36,262 nt of DNA from NCBI GenBank assembly GCA_944392485.1, contig CALXWO010000012.1:1-36262 (forward strand). Reading direction: 5' to 3'. Made by a program: the position numbers and the translations under genes. Source of the DNA: an uncultured Clostridia bacterium. Its GTDB lineage: Bacteria > Bacillota > Clostridia > TANB77 > CAG-508. Shown in pieces: positions 17,315 through 25,414 of this stretch (its first letter is position 1; each line of letters begins with the position of its first letter). The notes under the pieces were generated by a model, which was not told the origin of the DNA, did no database searches, and was given only the letters and a program-made list of their open reading frames with translations.

Positions 17315-17435
17315 AAAACGCTGAAAACCTTCGCATTACTTTGTCAAATTTCATAAAAATTTTATCAATGTACCTCTGTGCTATATCTAAAATTTTTATT
17401 CGTTTTCCTCGTACTGCTCGTTTTTGACCGTTTTC
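17315..17435. repeat. Long hairpin element in the rpsJ-rplC spacer
   Basis: A perfect inner stem ATAAAAATTTTA / TAAAATTTTTAT (17353-17364 and 17388-17399) encloses a 23-nt loop with CAATGTACCTCTG. Outer arms (AAAACG...CGTTTT) pair only partly. Read on the minus strand, the loop gives GAGGTACATTGA, similar to the GTACGTTGA loop at 11679-11701. The two elements are probably one family in opposite orientation. Confidence 0.6.
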
Positions 17436-17489
17436 CATCTATTAGCTTGGTTTTTGTTGTATATAAACATTTTTATTTATATCTATATA

Positions 17490-17969
17490 TTAAAGTTTCA
17501 TTTCTACATCTACACCTGCTGGTAAATCTAATTTCATTAAGCTGTCTATTGTTGTTTGTGTTGGATATAGAATGTCAATAACTCTTTTATGTGTTCTCAT
17601 TTCAAATTGTTCTCTTGAATCTTTATGTTTGTGTGGAGAACGTAAAATTGTTACTATTTCTTTTTTTGTTGGTAATGGAATAGGTCCTGAAACTTTTGCA
17701 CCTGTTCTTTTAGCAGTATCTACTATTTTTTCAGCAGACTGATCTAAAACAACATTGTCATAAGCTTTAAGTCTTATTCTTATTTTTTCACTTTGAACAG
17801 TTTTTTTAATAACTTTCTCTGTTTTTTCTTTTTTAGCTGTTTTTGTTGCAGCTTTTGTTGTACTTTTCTTTGCTGTTGTAGCTTTTGTTGTTTTCTTTGT
17901 TGTTGTAGCTTTTGTTGTTGCTTTTTTTTCTTTCTTTTCTTCTGTTTCTGCGTTTTTAGTTGTTGGCAT
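17490..17969 (-). CDS. rpsJ: 30S ribosomal protein S10 with a long Lys/Thr/Ala-rich N-terminal extension
   Basis: The C-terminal 100 residues are ordinary S10 ([60 protein letters not shown]). They are preceded by about 57 residues made mostly of Lys, Thr, Ala and Glu, with repeated KATT/KKTTK/KKSTTK units. S10 is normally 102-105 aa; this one is 159. The start at 17969 follows AAAGGAGGGAATTTAACA. No ATG, GTG or TTG occurs in frame between it and the S10 core, so the extension should be translated. It is the first gene of the superoperon. The tail resembles low-complexity RNA- or DNA-binding tails, but its role is unknown. Confidence 0.95.
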   Translation of the reverse strand: MPTTKNAETEEKKEKKATTKATTTKKTTKATTAKKSTTKAATKTAKKEKTEKVIKKTVQSEKIRIRLKAYDNVVLDQSAEKIVDTAKRTGAKVSGPIPLPTKKEIVTILRSPHKHKDSREQFEMRTHKRVIDILYPTQTTIDSLMKLDLPAGVDVEMKL

Positions 17970-18236
17970 TGTTAAATTCCCTCCTTTTATTTGTGACACT
18001 TTTGTGTTCACTTCTTTATGCCTAAGGAAAGTTCTTAACGCACCCTGGTGTTTCTTTTTTAAACATTTTAAAATCCTAAGCTACGATTTTTATTATTTAG
18101 TGACTTAGGACAAGTGTGCTTTTTTAAACTTATCCGCCTAGGTCTTAAGCCAAGACATACTCTGCGAAAGTTCCCTCCATTTCCTACTTTCCGTAAGAAT
18201 GTAGCCACATTTCGCTTCATCGCAAATCTACACGCA
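17970..18236 (-). promoter_or_regulatory. Long 5' leader of the S10 superoperon
   Basis: About 265 bases lie between the predicted transcription start and the rpsJ ATG. GC content is higher than in neighbouring gaps. Possible pairings include CCTAAG...CTTAGG and GTGACA...TGTCAC-like segments. A 50-codon open frame starting ATGAAGCGAAATGTG (near 18220) has no ribosome binding site and looks incidental. The length suggests a regulatory leader, but I do not recognise a known ribosomal-protein leader class. Confidence 0.5.
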
Positions 18237-18242
18237 ACTGGT

Positions 18243-18272
18243 ATTATACAACACTTTACAAGTATATGTCAA
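18243..18272 (-). promoter_or_regulatory. Sigma-A-type promoter of the S10 superoperon
   Basis: On the minus strand TTGACA (18267-18272), an 18-base spacer, and TATAAT (18243-18248). Both hexamers match consensus. It is the only strong promoter recognised for the 18-kb operon. Confidence 0.9.
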
Positions 18273-18311
18273 GCTTTTTGCGAATATTTTTTAATATATA
18301 TTTGTAATTAT

Positions 18312-18448
18312 ATAAATTGCAATTTGCTTTGCAAATTACAATAGTGAAGAACTAAAAGTGAATAGTGAATAGTAAATGAAGATTTTTTGTTGATTTGGGC
18401 AAAAAATCAACCATTACTTTTAACTCTTCACTCTTAACTTTTAATTTG
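18312..18448. repeat. Composite repeat element, copy with a degraded right end
   Basis: The left end ATAAATTGCAATTTG (18312-18326) differs by one base from the 15-bp terminal repeat. It is followed by the same hairpin (AATTTGC/GCAAATT), heptads (ACTAAAAGTGAATAGTGAAT), a GATTTTTTGTTGA half-hairpin and pyrimidine heptads (AACTCTT, CACTCTT, AACTTTT). The right terminal repeat is not recognisable. It lies between the divergent S10 and acyl-CoA synthetase promoters. Confidence 0.65.
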
Positions 18449-18456
18449 AAAACCTC

Positions 18457-18485
18457 TTGATTAATTTAGACTTATAATGTATATT
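18457..18485 (+). promoter_or_regulatory. Probable promoter of the acyl-CoA synthetase gene
   Basis: TTGATT (18457-18462), a 17-base spacer, and TATATT (18480-18485), about 25 bases before the ATG at 18510. A second -10-like TATAAT at 18473 is an alternative. Confidence 0.6.
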
Positions 18486-18509
18486 ATATTTGATGTTAGG
18501 AGGTAAAAA

Positions 18510-20228
18510 ATGGAAAGAAAAGAAGATATTTTAAAAACAAAATATTTAAAAGTTCATACGGTTACAGATTTTAAAGATTTAATATGTAAATCTGCTAAAA
18601 TGTATAAAAAGCAAACAGCTTTTAAGTTAAAAGATAAAAACGGAAAAATATATAATGTTAGTTATCAAGACTTAAAAAATAATGTAGAAGCAATAGGTAC
18701 TGCTTTAATCGATTTAAATTTATCTAATAAAGCAATATCAGTAATAGGTAAAAATAGTTATTCTTGGATCTGTTCCTATATTGCATCTGCAATTATTGGA
18801 ACTGTAGTGCCAATAGATAAAGAACTACATGTTGATGATGTAATTAATTTTATTAATATATCTGAAAGCAAAGCAATAATTGGAGATTCTAAATACATTA
18901 AATCTATAATAGAAAACAAAGAAAAATTAAAAGAAGAAATTCTTTTAATTAATATTGATAATACAAATATAGAAGGTTCTACAAATTTAAATAAATTAAT
19001 AGAAGATGGAAAAGCAAAACTTCAAAGTGGAGATACTAGATTTAGTAAAATAGAAATAAATCCTGATGATATGCACATATTATTATTTACTTCTGGAACA
19101 ACAGGTAAAGCAAAAGGAATTTGTTTGTCACATAAAAATATTTGTTCAAATATAATGTCTGTTGCACAAATAGTAAAAGTAGACAAAACTACAGTTGTTC
19201 TTTCAATTCTACCAATACATCATACATATGAATGCACATTAGGTCAACTTTTAGTTTTATATGGTGGAGGAATTATTACATACTGTGATGGTTTAAGATA
19301 CATTAACAAAAATATAAATGAATACAAACCTTCTTTTGTAATATGTGTTCCTTTACTTTTAGAAAATATTCATAAAAAAATTGTTAAAACATTGCAAAAA
19401 TCATTACCTGCAAAATATTTTAATCAAGATAAACATTTTATAGACTGCATGCCTGCTCCTTTAAGATTTATAGTTAAAAGAAAGATTAAAAAATCTCTTG
19501 GAGGAAATTTAAGAACTTTTATAGTTGGTGCTGCTGCAATTAATCCTACTATTATAGAAGATTTCTTTAAGTTTGGTTTCAAAGCACTACAAGGCTATGG
19601 ATTAACAGAATGTTCTCCATTAGTTGCAGGAAATAATGATTTCTTCTATAAAGCTGATTCTGTTGGATTGCCTATACCTGATGTTGAATATAAAATCAAC
19701 AATCCTGATAGCCAAGGAAATGGAGAAATAATAGTAAAAGGTCCAAATGTAATGCTTGGATATTATAATGATCCCGAAGCAACAGATGCAGTATTTAAAA
19801 AAGGATGGTTCTATACTGGAGATGTTGGTTATATTGACGATAATGGATTTTTATATATTACAGGAAGATGTAAAAGCGTTATTGTAACACAAAATGGAAA
19901 AAATATATACCCAGAAGAAATAGAATATTACTTAAATGAAAGTCCTTTAGTTAGTGAATGTATTGTGCTTGGTGACAAGCCAAAGGGTGATAAAGAAACA
20001 TATGTTACTGCAAAAATTTATCCAAATAAGGATTATATAAAAGAAATACTAAATAAAGAAGACCTTTCTGAAGATGATATAAAAAAAGAAATTAAAACTC
20101 TTGTATCAGACATTAATAAAAAGCTACCAAACTTTAAACATATAAAAAACTTTAAAATTGTAAAAGAACCTTTAGAAAAAACAACAACTCAAAAAATAAA
20201 AAGATTTGGAAATAATTTAAGTATGTAA
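18510..20228 (+). CDS. AMP-binding long-chain acyl-CoA synthetase-like protein
   Basis: An adenylate-forming enzyme, 572 aa, probably activating a fatty acid to acyl-CoA. The P-loop-like motif is LFTSGTTGKAKGICLSH (about 192-208). Next come the A5-type motif QGYGLTECSPL (about 362-372), the GWFYTGDVGYID motif (about 430-441) and ITGRCKSVIVTQNGKNIYPEEIE. The catalytic-lysine region near the C-terminus is TTTQKIKRF. The N-terminal layout (KTAFKLKDKNGKIYNVSYQDL) fits the FadD/Faa-like long-chain class; the substrate cannot be fixed from sequence. AGGAGGTAAAAA precedes the ATG. It is monocistronic and divergent from the S10 operon. Confidence 0.9.
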   Translation: MERKEDILKTKYLKVHTVTDFKDLICKSAKMYKKQTAFKLKDKNGKIYNVSYQDLKNNVEAIGTALIDLNLSNKAISVIGKNSYSWICSYIASAIIGTVVPIDKELHVDDVINFINISESKAIIGDSKYIKSIIENKEKLKEEILLINIDNTNIEGSTNLNKLIEDGKAKLQSGDTRFSKIEINPDDMHILLFTSGTTGKAKGICLSHKNICSNIMSVAQIVKVDKTTVVLSILPIHHTYECTLGQLLVLYGGGIITYCDGLRYINKNINEYKPSFVICVPLLLENIHKKIVKTLQKSLPAKYFNQDKHFIDCMPAPLRFIVKRKIKKSLGGNLRTFIVGAAAINPTIIEDFFKFGFKALQGYGLTECSPLVAGNNDFFYKADSVGLPIPDVEYKINNPDSQGNGEIIVKGPNVMLGYYNDPEATDAVFKKGWFYTGDVGYIDDNGFLYITGRCKSVIVTQNGKNIYPEEIEYYLNESPLVSECIVLGDKPKGDKETYVTAKIYPNKDYIKEILNKEDLSEDDIKKEIKTLVSDINKKLPNFKHIKNFKIVKEPLEKTTTQKIKRFGNNLSM

Positions 20229-20230
20229 AA

Positions 20231-20257
20231 AAAGAATAGGGACATTCCCTATTCTTT
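20231..20257. terminator. Bidirectional terminator between convergent genes
   Basis: AAAGAATAGGGA, loop CAT, TCCCTATTCTTT: a perfect 12-bp stem. It ends the plus-strand acyl-CoA synthetase transcript and overlaps the stop codon of the minus-strand DUF1292 gene, so it can also terminate that operon. Confidence 0.85.
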
Positions 20258-20579
20258 ATTCTTCATCTATAAAATTAAATTCATCTTTAAATTTATCTTT
20301 AAACATTTCAAATACTGTGTTTAGTGTTTCTTCATCATCAACACTTACATATGACTCTTCGTCTTCTGAGTCTGTGTCTTCTACTTTTAATATTACTACT
20401 TCCCCTGCACCTTCTTCTTGGTCTTCTTCAACTGGTAGCAATATTACATATTCTTCATTTTCGTATTCTATTAAATCTAAAAATTCGAATTGCACTTCAT
20501 TACCATCTTCATCATTTAATACTATTATATTGTCTAAATCTTCTTCCATTCCTTCTACTTCGTTATTTTCAAAATCCAT
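20256..20579 (-). CDS. DUF1292 family protein (YrzB-like)
   Basis: A very acidic 107-aa protein with the DUF1292 core: NIIVLNDEDGNEVQFEFLDL, then YENEEYVILLPVEED and VVILKVED. The start at 20579 follows AAAGGAGACAAAAGAATA; the longer frame starts inside this site. The function is unknown. In Firmicutes it is commonly the last gene of the ireB-ruvX-DUF1292 cluster, as here. A terminator overlaps its end. Confidence 0.9.
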   Translation of the reverse strand: MDFENNEVEGMEEDLDNIIVLNDEDGNEVQFEFLDLIEYENEEYVILLPVEEDQEEGAGEVVILKVEDTDSEDEESYVSVDDEETLNTVFEMFKDKFKDEFNFIDEE

Positions 20580-20675
20580 TATTCTTTTGTCTCCTTTCAT
20601 TTTTTTATTTATAATTGTAAAATTATAATCTTTACCACTTTATACCATATTATTTTGTTTTTTGCAATGTTTTTA

Positions 20676-21098
20676 TTAAGTATTTTGTTTTTTATTTATA
20701 TATGTTTCTAATATGTATACTGCCGATATTGTATCTACAAGTTCTTTTTTCTTTTTTTTATTTATTTGTAAGTCATTCATCGTTTTATGTGATTCTACTG
20801 TTGTTAATCTTTCGTCTTGCTTAACTATATTTATTGTATTGTATTTACATTTTAATTTATGAATAAACTTTTCTGTTATATCTGTTCTAGCACTTTTGTT
20901 TCCATCTAAATAAAATGGCATTCCTACAACAATTGTTTCTATATTGTATTCTTCTAATATTTTATCCAATTCCCTTAAAAGTATTTTGTCATTTCCATTG
21001 TATGTTATAGTTTTTAAACCTTGTGCTGTAATACCTAGTTCATCTGTTATTGCTATTCCTACTCTTACAGCACCATAATCAATTCCTAAAACTCTCAT
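20676..21098 (-). CDS. ruvX: RuvX/YqgF family nuclease (pre-16S rRNA processing)
   Basis: YqgF/RuvX, 140 aa, RNase H-like fold. The acidic active-site residues are visible as D7 (LGIDYGAVRVGIAITD), E96 (KQDERLTT) and D122 (VDTISAVYIL). In E. coli YqgF matures the 5' end of 16S rRNA; it was earlier predicted as a Holliday-junction resolvase. It starts one base after the ireB stop, so the two are probably co-translated. Normal length. Confidence 0.95.
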   Translation of the reverse strand: MRVLGIDYGAVRVGIAITDELGITAQGLKTITYNGNDKILLRELDKILEEYNIETIVVGMPFYLDGNKSARTDITEKFIHKLKCKYNTINIVKQDERLTTVESHKTMNDLQINKKKKKELVDTISAVYILETYINKKQNT

Positions 21099-21099
21099 T

Positions 21100-21351
21100 T
21101 TATTCTAATCCTATATAATTTTTTACCATTTTTTCTAGTAACTCGTCTCTTTCAATCATCCTTATTAAGTTTCTTGCATTGTTATGACTTGTAATATATG
21201 TTGGATCTCCTGATAGTATATATCCTACTATTTGATTTACAGGATTATATCCTTTTTCTGCCAATGCTTCGTAAACTTCTTTTAAAATTTCTTTTGCCTT
21301 TACATTTTTGTCTCTTTCTACTTTAAAGTTCATTGTTTTATCGCTTATCAT
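21100..21351 (-). CDS. ireB: IreB family regulatory phosphoprotein (UPF0297/YrzL)
   Basis: An 83-aa helical protein with the family pattern [20 protein letters not shown] followed by [20 protein letters not shown] and [16 protein letters not shown]. In Enterococcus faecalis IreB is phosphorylated by the PASTA kinase IreK and negatively affects cephalosporin resistance. The usual neighbours ruvX and DUF1292 follow. The common upstream neighbour alaS is not here; in this genome alaS lies about 14 kb away. Start ATG with GGAGGTATTAAT. Confidence 0.94.
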   Translation of the reverse strand: MISDKTMNFKVERDKNVKAKEILKEVYEALAEKGYNPVNQIVGYILSGDPTYITSHNNARNLIRMIERDELLEKMVKNYIGLE

Positions 21352-21370
21352 ATTAATACCTCCTCGTATT

Positions 21371-22483
21371 TTATATACAATTTATATTGCTTTCGTTTTT
21401 ATCGCAATCATCTAAATACTCTTCTAATTTTTTTGTTACAGCTTCTAATCCTGTTCCTTTATAATATGTTGCCAATACAAAATTTGTTATTGGTCTTGCA
21501 TATTCTTCTTTTTGTTTCTTTTTAGTATTTTTAGGTTTTGCCTTTTCTATAGGTATTTTTATTTTTTCTAGTTCTTCTTTTATAGTTTTAGTAAACTCTT
21601 CTACTCCTGTTATATCTACTCCTGAAAATGCAATTGCAAATTTAGGCCCCATATATCTAACAAAAATATATTGTGATGCAATATTCTGTTTTACTAGATT
21701 ACTTACATTTATCAGCATTTTTGTTCCAATGTCTCTTCCGTACTTTTCGTTTACATCTTCTATATTCATTATTCTAAACATGCATATACAACTTTCTGGA
21801 TACTTATCTATTACCCTTTTTCCTTTGCCATATAAATACTCTGCAGAATTTAAACCTGTAAATTTATCTATTCTATAAATATTTTCTATAGTATTTTGGT
21901 ATGATACTGTTTTTAAAACTGATACTATATTTTCTCTTACAACCCCTAGAACACTTGTATCTGTATTGTCAAATGCATGTGGTTCGCTTGATTCTATAAT
22001 CCAATAACCAATATATATATTATCAATATACAAAGGGAAAAACATAGCCGATTTTGCTCTTCCCATTTCAGATTTTTGATATGTTAATTTTTCTTCTGGA
22101 CTATTTATTGTAATGTATTTAGGAGTTGCTGTGCTTATACTATCTTTAAATGTTTCATCTGTATGTAAGTTTTTCATTGCGTCCCAATGTTTTTCATCTA
22201 CATTGGATGCTTTAATTACATATTCTGCCCCATCAAAAACAACAATTGTAGAATATTTAATAGCAAATTTTTCTATTAGTATATCATTTATTACTTCTAA
22301 TTTGTTTTCTACAGATGAATCTTTTCCTATTGTGTCCAAAAAATCTTGTAATACACTTAAACTAGATATTCTTTCATTTATATTAGTAAAAGATTTTATT
22401 TTTTTATAAATACTTAAATTATATATTATTAAACCTGTAATAATTCCAACTAACACTATTATTACGATCAAAAATGGGTCCAA
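21371..22483 (-). CDS. Membrane-anchored GAF protein with a degenerate GGDEF domain
   Basis: 370 aa. One N-terminal transmembrane helix (about 4-22), then a GAF-like sensor domain (about 40-190, with [16 protein letters not shown] and [20 protein letters not shown]). A GGDEF-like domain follows (about 205-325): [12 protein letters not shown] matches the DxLTGLxNR entry motif, and [19 protein letters not shown] matches the substrate-binding helix. The active-site GGDEF loop is replaced by [11 protein letters not shown], so diguanylate cyclase activity is not expected. The last 45 residues are charged. Start is TTG with AGAGGTGATATT upstream, 26 bases after the ParA-like gene. It may act as a sensor or scaffold. 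Confidence 0.75.
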   Translation of the reverse strand: MDPFLIVIIVLVGIITGLIIYNLSIYKKIKSFTNINERISSLSVLQDFLDTIGKDSSVENKLEVINDILIEKFAIKYSTIVVFDGAEYVIKASNVDEKHWDAMKNLHTDETFKDSISTATPKYITINSPEEKLTYQKSEMGRAKSAMFFPLYIDNIYIGYWIIESSEPHAFDNTDTSVLGVVRENIVSVLKTVSYQNTIENIYRIDKFTGLNSAEYLYGKGKRVIDKYPESCICMFRIMNIEDVNEKYGRDIGTKMLINVSNLVKQNIASQYIFVRYMGPKFAIAFSGVDITGVEEFTKTIKEELEKIKIPIEKAKPKNTKKKQKEEYARPITNFVLATYYKGTGLEAVTKKLEEYLDDCDKNESNINCI

Positions 22484-22509
22484 AATATCACCTCTTGCTT
22501 TGCATTCTT

Positions 22510-24831
22510 TTATTGATATCTTCTTTTCATTTTATTTAGAGTATCATTCATTTCTGTTGAAAAGCTACTTTTGTATCTATCTCCTCTTGGCGTATATGTT
22601 TGTCTATTTATTAATGGATATATCATGTTACACAACTCTCTTAATGCCATCATGAATTGCTTTGTGTATCCATTTAATGATATTGTACACGTTATTAGTG
22701 CATCTAGATATTTTACATAGTTTTGTACTTCAAATGGTATTACACAATATGGAACTTTATCTTTATCAAATAAATCTTTCATATATGACATAGAAGGATC
22801 ATTATATTTTGAAATTCCTCCTATTAATGTTTTTATTGGTACACTTCTTATATTAACACTTTTGTTTATAACAATTTTTAATTTTTCTTGTCTTAAAAAT
22901 CCTTTTGATTGTAAGTTCCTTAAGAAAGCTGTAAGTGGCTGAATAGTAAGTACATCCATACTTTGTACTAAATAAACTTCTTGAGCTGCTCCAAAATATT
23001 CCATTGGAGTATCAAAATCACAATCTATTAACACAACAGAATAATTTTTAGCAAGTGTTGCTAAAATGGCATCCACTTCTGTGTACTCATTGTTTTCCTC
23101 TGGTAGTGATGTGTATACTGTTAAGTTTTTATTTACAATCACTCCGTCTGCAATACCACTTTTTAATTTGTTAATACTATCTTTTGCTGTTTTCATTAAT
23201 TGTTCTTCACTATTTGTATAAATATAATAAGCATTTTTTGTTTTTGTCATATCTAATATTGCTGTAGAAATTCCCATTGATGATAATAAATGTGCTGCAT
23301 TATTAACAATAAAAGATGTTCCATTTTTTGTTGTTCCTACAAAACATACTATTTTTTTATCCTTTGTAAGTGTTGATGTAAAATCAATTTCTGGTTGTTT
23401 ATATGATGTTTTTGTAATATCTGTATTTTGACTTTCTAGTCTTGATGTATAATTATTGTTTTGATAATTGTTTAATGTTGTTGTGTTTGTTTTTTCTTCA
23501 TCACTATTTATATTGAATAAGTCTATATCATCTTGTTCTGCATCATTTGTATCGCTTTCTTTACTTTTATCTTCTATATCTAAGTCAAATAAATTTATAT
23601 CATCTTCATTATTATTTGTTTCTTTTTCATTTAAATCATATAAATCTATTAAATCATTCTCATTTTCCGTAGATTTTTCTTTTGTTTTTTCATTGTCATC
23701 TATATTAAATAAATCTACTAATTCTTCTTCCTCTTCTTCAGGCACAGGTAATGGGTTCTTTCTAGGTCTACCTCTTCCTCTTTTTGGTTTTACTTCTGTT
23801 TGTTCTGTATTAACAGCTACTTTTCTAGGTCTACCTCTTCCTCTTTTTGGCTTTTCTTCTATTTTTTCTTCTAAATTTAAATCTTCTAAGTCTAATATTT
23901 CCTCTGCCTTAGTATCATTTTCTATTGCTTCTTGCATTATTGGTTTGTCCTGTTTTATTAATCTTTTTACTTGTGCTTTGTTTACTCCTGTTGGCACAAT
24001 AATTGGTTTTGTTATTTTAGATTTATCAGATTCGTTTTCAAGCATTTTTATTTGAATAGAACCGCTTTTCTTTTTATAATTGGCTGTATTTGTTTTGCTT
24101 GCATTTTTTATGTTTCTACTAGCAACTGTATTTGTAGAAGATGCTACTAGCTGTTGATATTTAGGTGATTTTTCTTCTAAAACAGCTTTTACTCCTATTG
24201 GTAAATACCTAATTATAATTTTAAGCTGTTCATCATTATATTGTGATACTATATTATTAAAACTGTCTAAATATTTATCTTCATTTCTTCCAAGCCTTTT
24301 ATAGTGTGCTAAAATGTTTTGCACTTCTGTTTCACTAACATTGTTTTCACTTTCAGTTTGGTAATTTATATTATCAATATCTATTTTATAATATATTTTA
24401 GCTTCTTTTTTTGTTCTTGGTTTATTTATTAATTTACATACTTCTTCTGTGCTTCTATCTTGTCCTACAATAGCATTATATATTCCTATTCCAAAAAATT
24501 TTGACAACATTTCATCTGATTTATTTCTTCTGTCTCCACATATAAATATTATATCTGTATCATCACCTTCTGCATTTGTTGCTTCATCACTTATGCTATC
24601 TAGTTTTTCAAATAAAAATCTATCTATTGCATCATAATTATTATTAGCAAATGGTTCTAAATCTTCACTTATAACTACTCTATCATAAGTTTTATCCTTT
24701 TGTAACTCTTTTAAAATTGCATTAAAGTAATATACATTTTTATATGATAATATTTCTTTAAAATCTTTTTGATATCTCTTTACAATTGCATTAGAAATTT
24801 CATCATTATTAACTGCAAATAAAACTTTCAT
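22510..24831 (-). CDS. ParA/CpaE-like P-loop ATPase with AT-hooks and acidic DLF repeats
   Basis: 773 aa. The N-terminal 150 residues look receiver-like (MKVLFAVNNDEISNAIVKRY, then DIIFICGDRR). A helical segment with many charges follows. Two AT-hook-like motifs PKRGRGRPRK occur at 328-337 and 349-358. Between about 367 and 440 are four acidic repeats built on VDLFNID, IDLYDLN, INLFDLD and IDLFNIN. The C-terminal domain (about 485-770) is MinD/ParA-like, with a deviant Walker A, VGTTKNGTSFIVNNAA (498-513), in which the GK of KGGxGKT is GT, as in some CpaE/TadZ proteins. Later come AILDMTK and VVLIDCDFDTPMEYF. The start at 24831 follows GGAGGGGTTAATAAGC, which overlaps the previous gene's stop. 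Function unknown. Confidence 0.7.
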   Translation of the reverse strand: MKVLFAVNNDEISNAIVKRYQKDFKEILSYKNVYYFNAILKELQKDKTYDRVVISEDLEPFANNNYDAIDRFLFEKLDSISDEATNAEGDDTDIIFICGDRRNKSDEMLSKFFGIGIYNAIVGQDRSTEEVCKLINKPRTKKEAKIYYKIDIDNINYQTESENNVSETEVQNILAHYKRLGRNEDKYLDSFNNIVSQYNDEQLKIIIRYLPIGVKAVLEEKSPKYQQLVASSTNTVASRNIKNASKTNTANYKKKSGSIQIKMLENESDKSKITKPIIVPTGVNKAQVKRLIKQDKPIMQEAIENDTKAEEILDLEDLNLEEKIEEKPKRGRGRPRKVAVNTEQTEVKPKRGRGRPRKNPLPVPEEEEEELVDLFNIDDNEKTKEKSTENENDLIDLYDLNEKETNNNEDDINLFDLDIEDKSKESDTNDAEQDDIDLFNINSDEEKTNTTTLNNYQNNNYTSRLESQNTDITKTSYKQPEIDFTSTLTKDKKIVCFVGTTKNGTSFIVNNAAHLLSSMGISTAILDMTKTKNAYYIYTNSEEQLMKTAKDSINKLKSGIADGVIVNKNLTVYTSLPEENNEYTEVDAILATLAKNYSVVLIDCDFDTPMEYFGAAQEVYLVQSMDVLTIQPLTAFLRNLQSKGFLRQEKLKIVINKSVNIRSVPIKTLIGGISKYNDPSMSYMKDLFDKDKVPYCVIPFEVQNYVKYLDALITCTISLNGYTKQFMMALRELCNMIYPLINRQTYTPRGDRYKSSFSTEMNDTLNKMKRRYQ

Positions 24832-24836
24832 GCTTA

Positions 24837-25244
24837 TTAACCCCTCCAACCTCTTACTACTATTGCAAATATTAGTGGTAACACTTGACATATTACAAGT
24901 ATAGTAATAAATGCTACTATTAGTCCAAAGCCTTTTTGTTTCATATCTAATCTTCTTGTTCCTAATACATATTGATATAATGCTCCGATTGCTATTCCTA
25001 AAAAGCAAAGTGGTATACTATATAATCTTACTTTATTTAATATAAAAGCTGTCATTCCGTAGCTTTCAGATCCATATTTCCTTGTATATTCATCCATCTC
25101 TGTTTTTGTTTCTTCTTTTATTTCCATTAATTCTCCTGCTGTATTTGTTTCTGCCATATTTTTTTCTTCTACTGCTAAAATTGTTGTGCTTAATGATAAT
25201 ATTAATATTAAAATTATAGCACTAACTGTTATAATTTTTTTCAT
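24837..25244 (-). CDS. Small secreted or membrane protein with two C-terminal helices
   Basis: 135 aa. A likely signal peptide spans residues 1-25 (MKKIITVSAIILILILSLST, ending TILAVEE). An acidic linker (about 26-58) precedes two transmembrane segments (about 73-91 and 105-128), with a short positive loop GTRRLDMKQKG between them. This layout, leader plus two helices and a GW-containing end, is like TrbC/VirB2-type pilins, but the similarity is topological only. It is the first gene of a six-gene operon, five bases ahead of the ParA-like gene. No assignment is secure. Confidence 0.6.
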   Translation of the reverse strand: MKKIITVSAIILILILSLSTTILAVEEKNMAETNTAGELMEIKEETKTEMDEYTRKYGSESYGMTAFILNKVRLYSIPLCFLGIAIGALYQYVLGTRRLDMKQKGFGLIVAFITILVICQVLPLIFAIVVRGWRG

Positions 25245-25294
25245 TTATTGCTCTCCTTCCTTAATTACATTACTTTTCCTTTTCTACTTATAAT

Positions 25295-25323
25295 ATCATA
25301 CAATATTATGGTAAAAATAGCAA
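25295..25323 (-). promoter_or_regulatory. Probable promoter of the six-gene operon 25244-20256
   Basis: On the minus strand TTGCTA (25318-25323), a 17-base spacer, and TATGAT (25295-25300), 50 bases before the first ATG. The small gaps between all six genes (1 to about 100 bases) support one transcript. Confidence 0.55.
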
Positions 25324-25369
25324 GAAAAATTTGCTTAAAAAAGATTTTATTTTAAAATACTAAATAAAA

Positions 25370-25398
25370 AAAGAACATCTATTTAAAAGATGTTCTTT
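25370..25398 (-). terminator. Terminator downstream of spoVG
   Basis: The stem AAAGAACATCT / AGATGTTCTTT has a 7-nt loop and T-rich flanks on both strands. It lies 17 bases after the spoVG stop and upstream of the next operon's promoter. Confidence 0.8.
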
Positions 25399-25414
25399 TT
25401 TATTTATTTTTTTA

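Noticed and set aside
18066..18222. 50-codon frame in the S10 leader as a possible leader peptide
   Set aside because: No Shine-Dalgarno sequence and no regulatory-codon run; composition does not suggest a real peptide.
23468..24055. 195-codon plus-strand Ser/Phe-rich frame
   Set aside because: Antisense to the acidic, Asp/Glu-rich linker of the ParA-like gene, which by itself produces a long Ser/Phe shadow frame.
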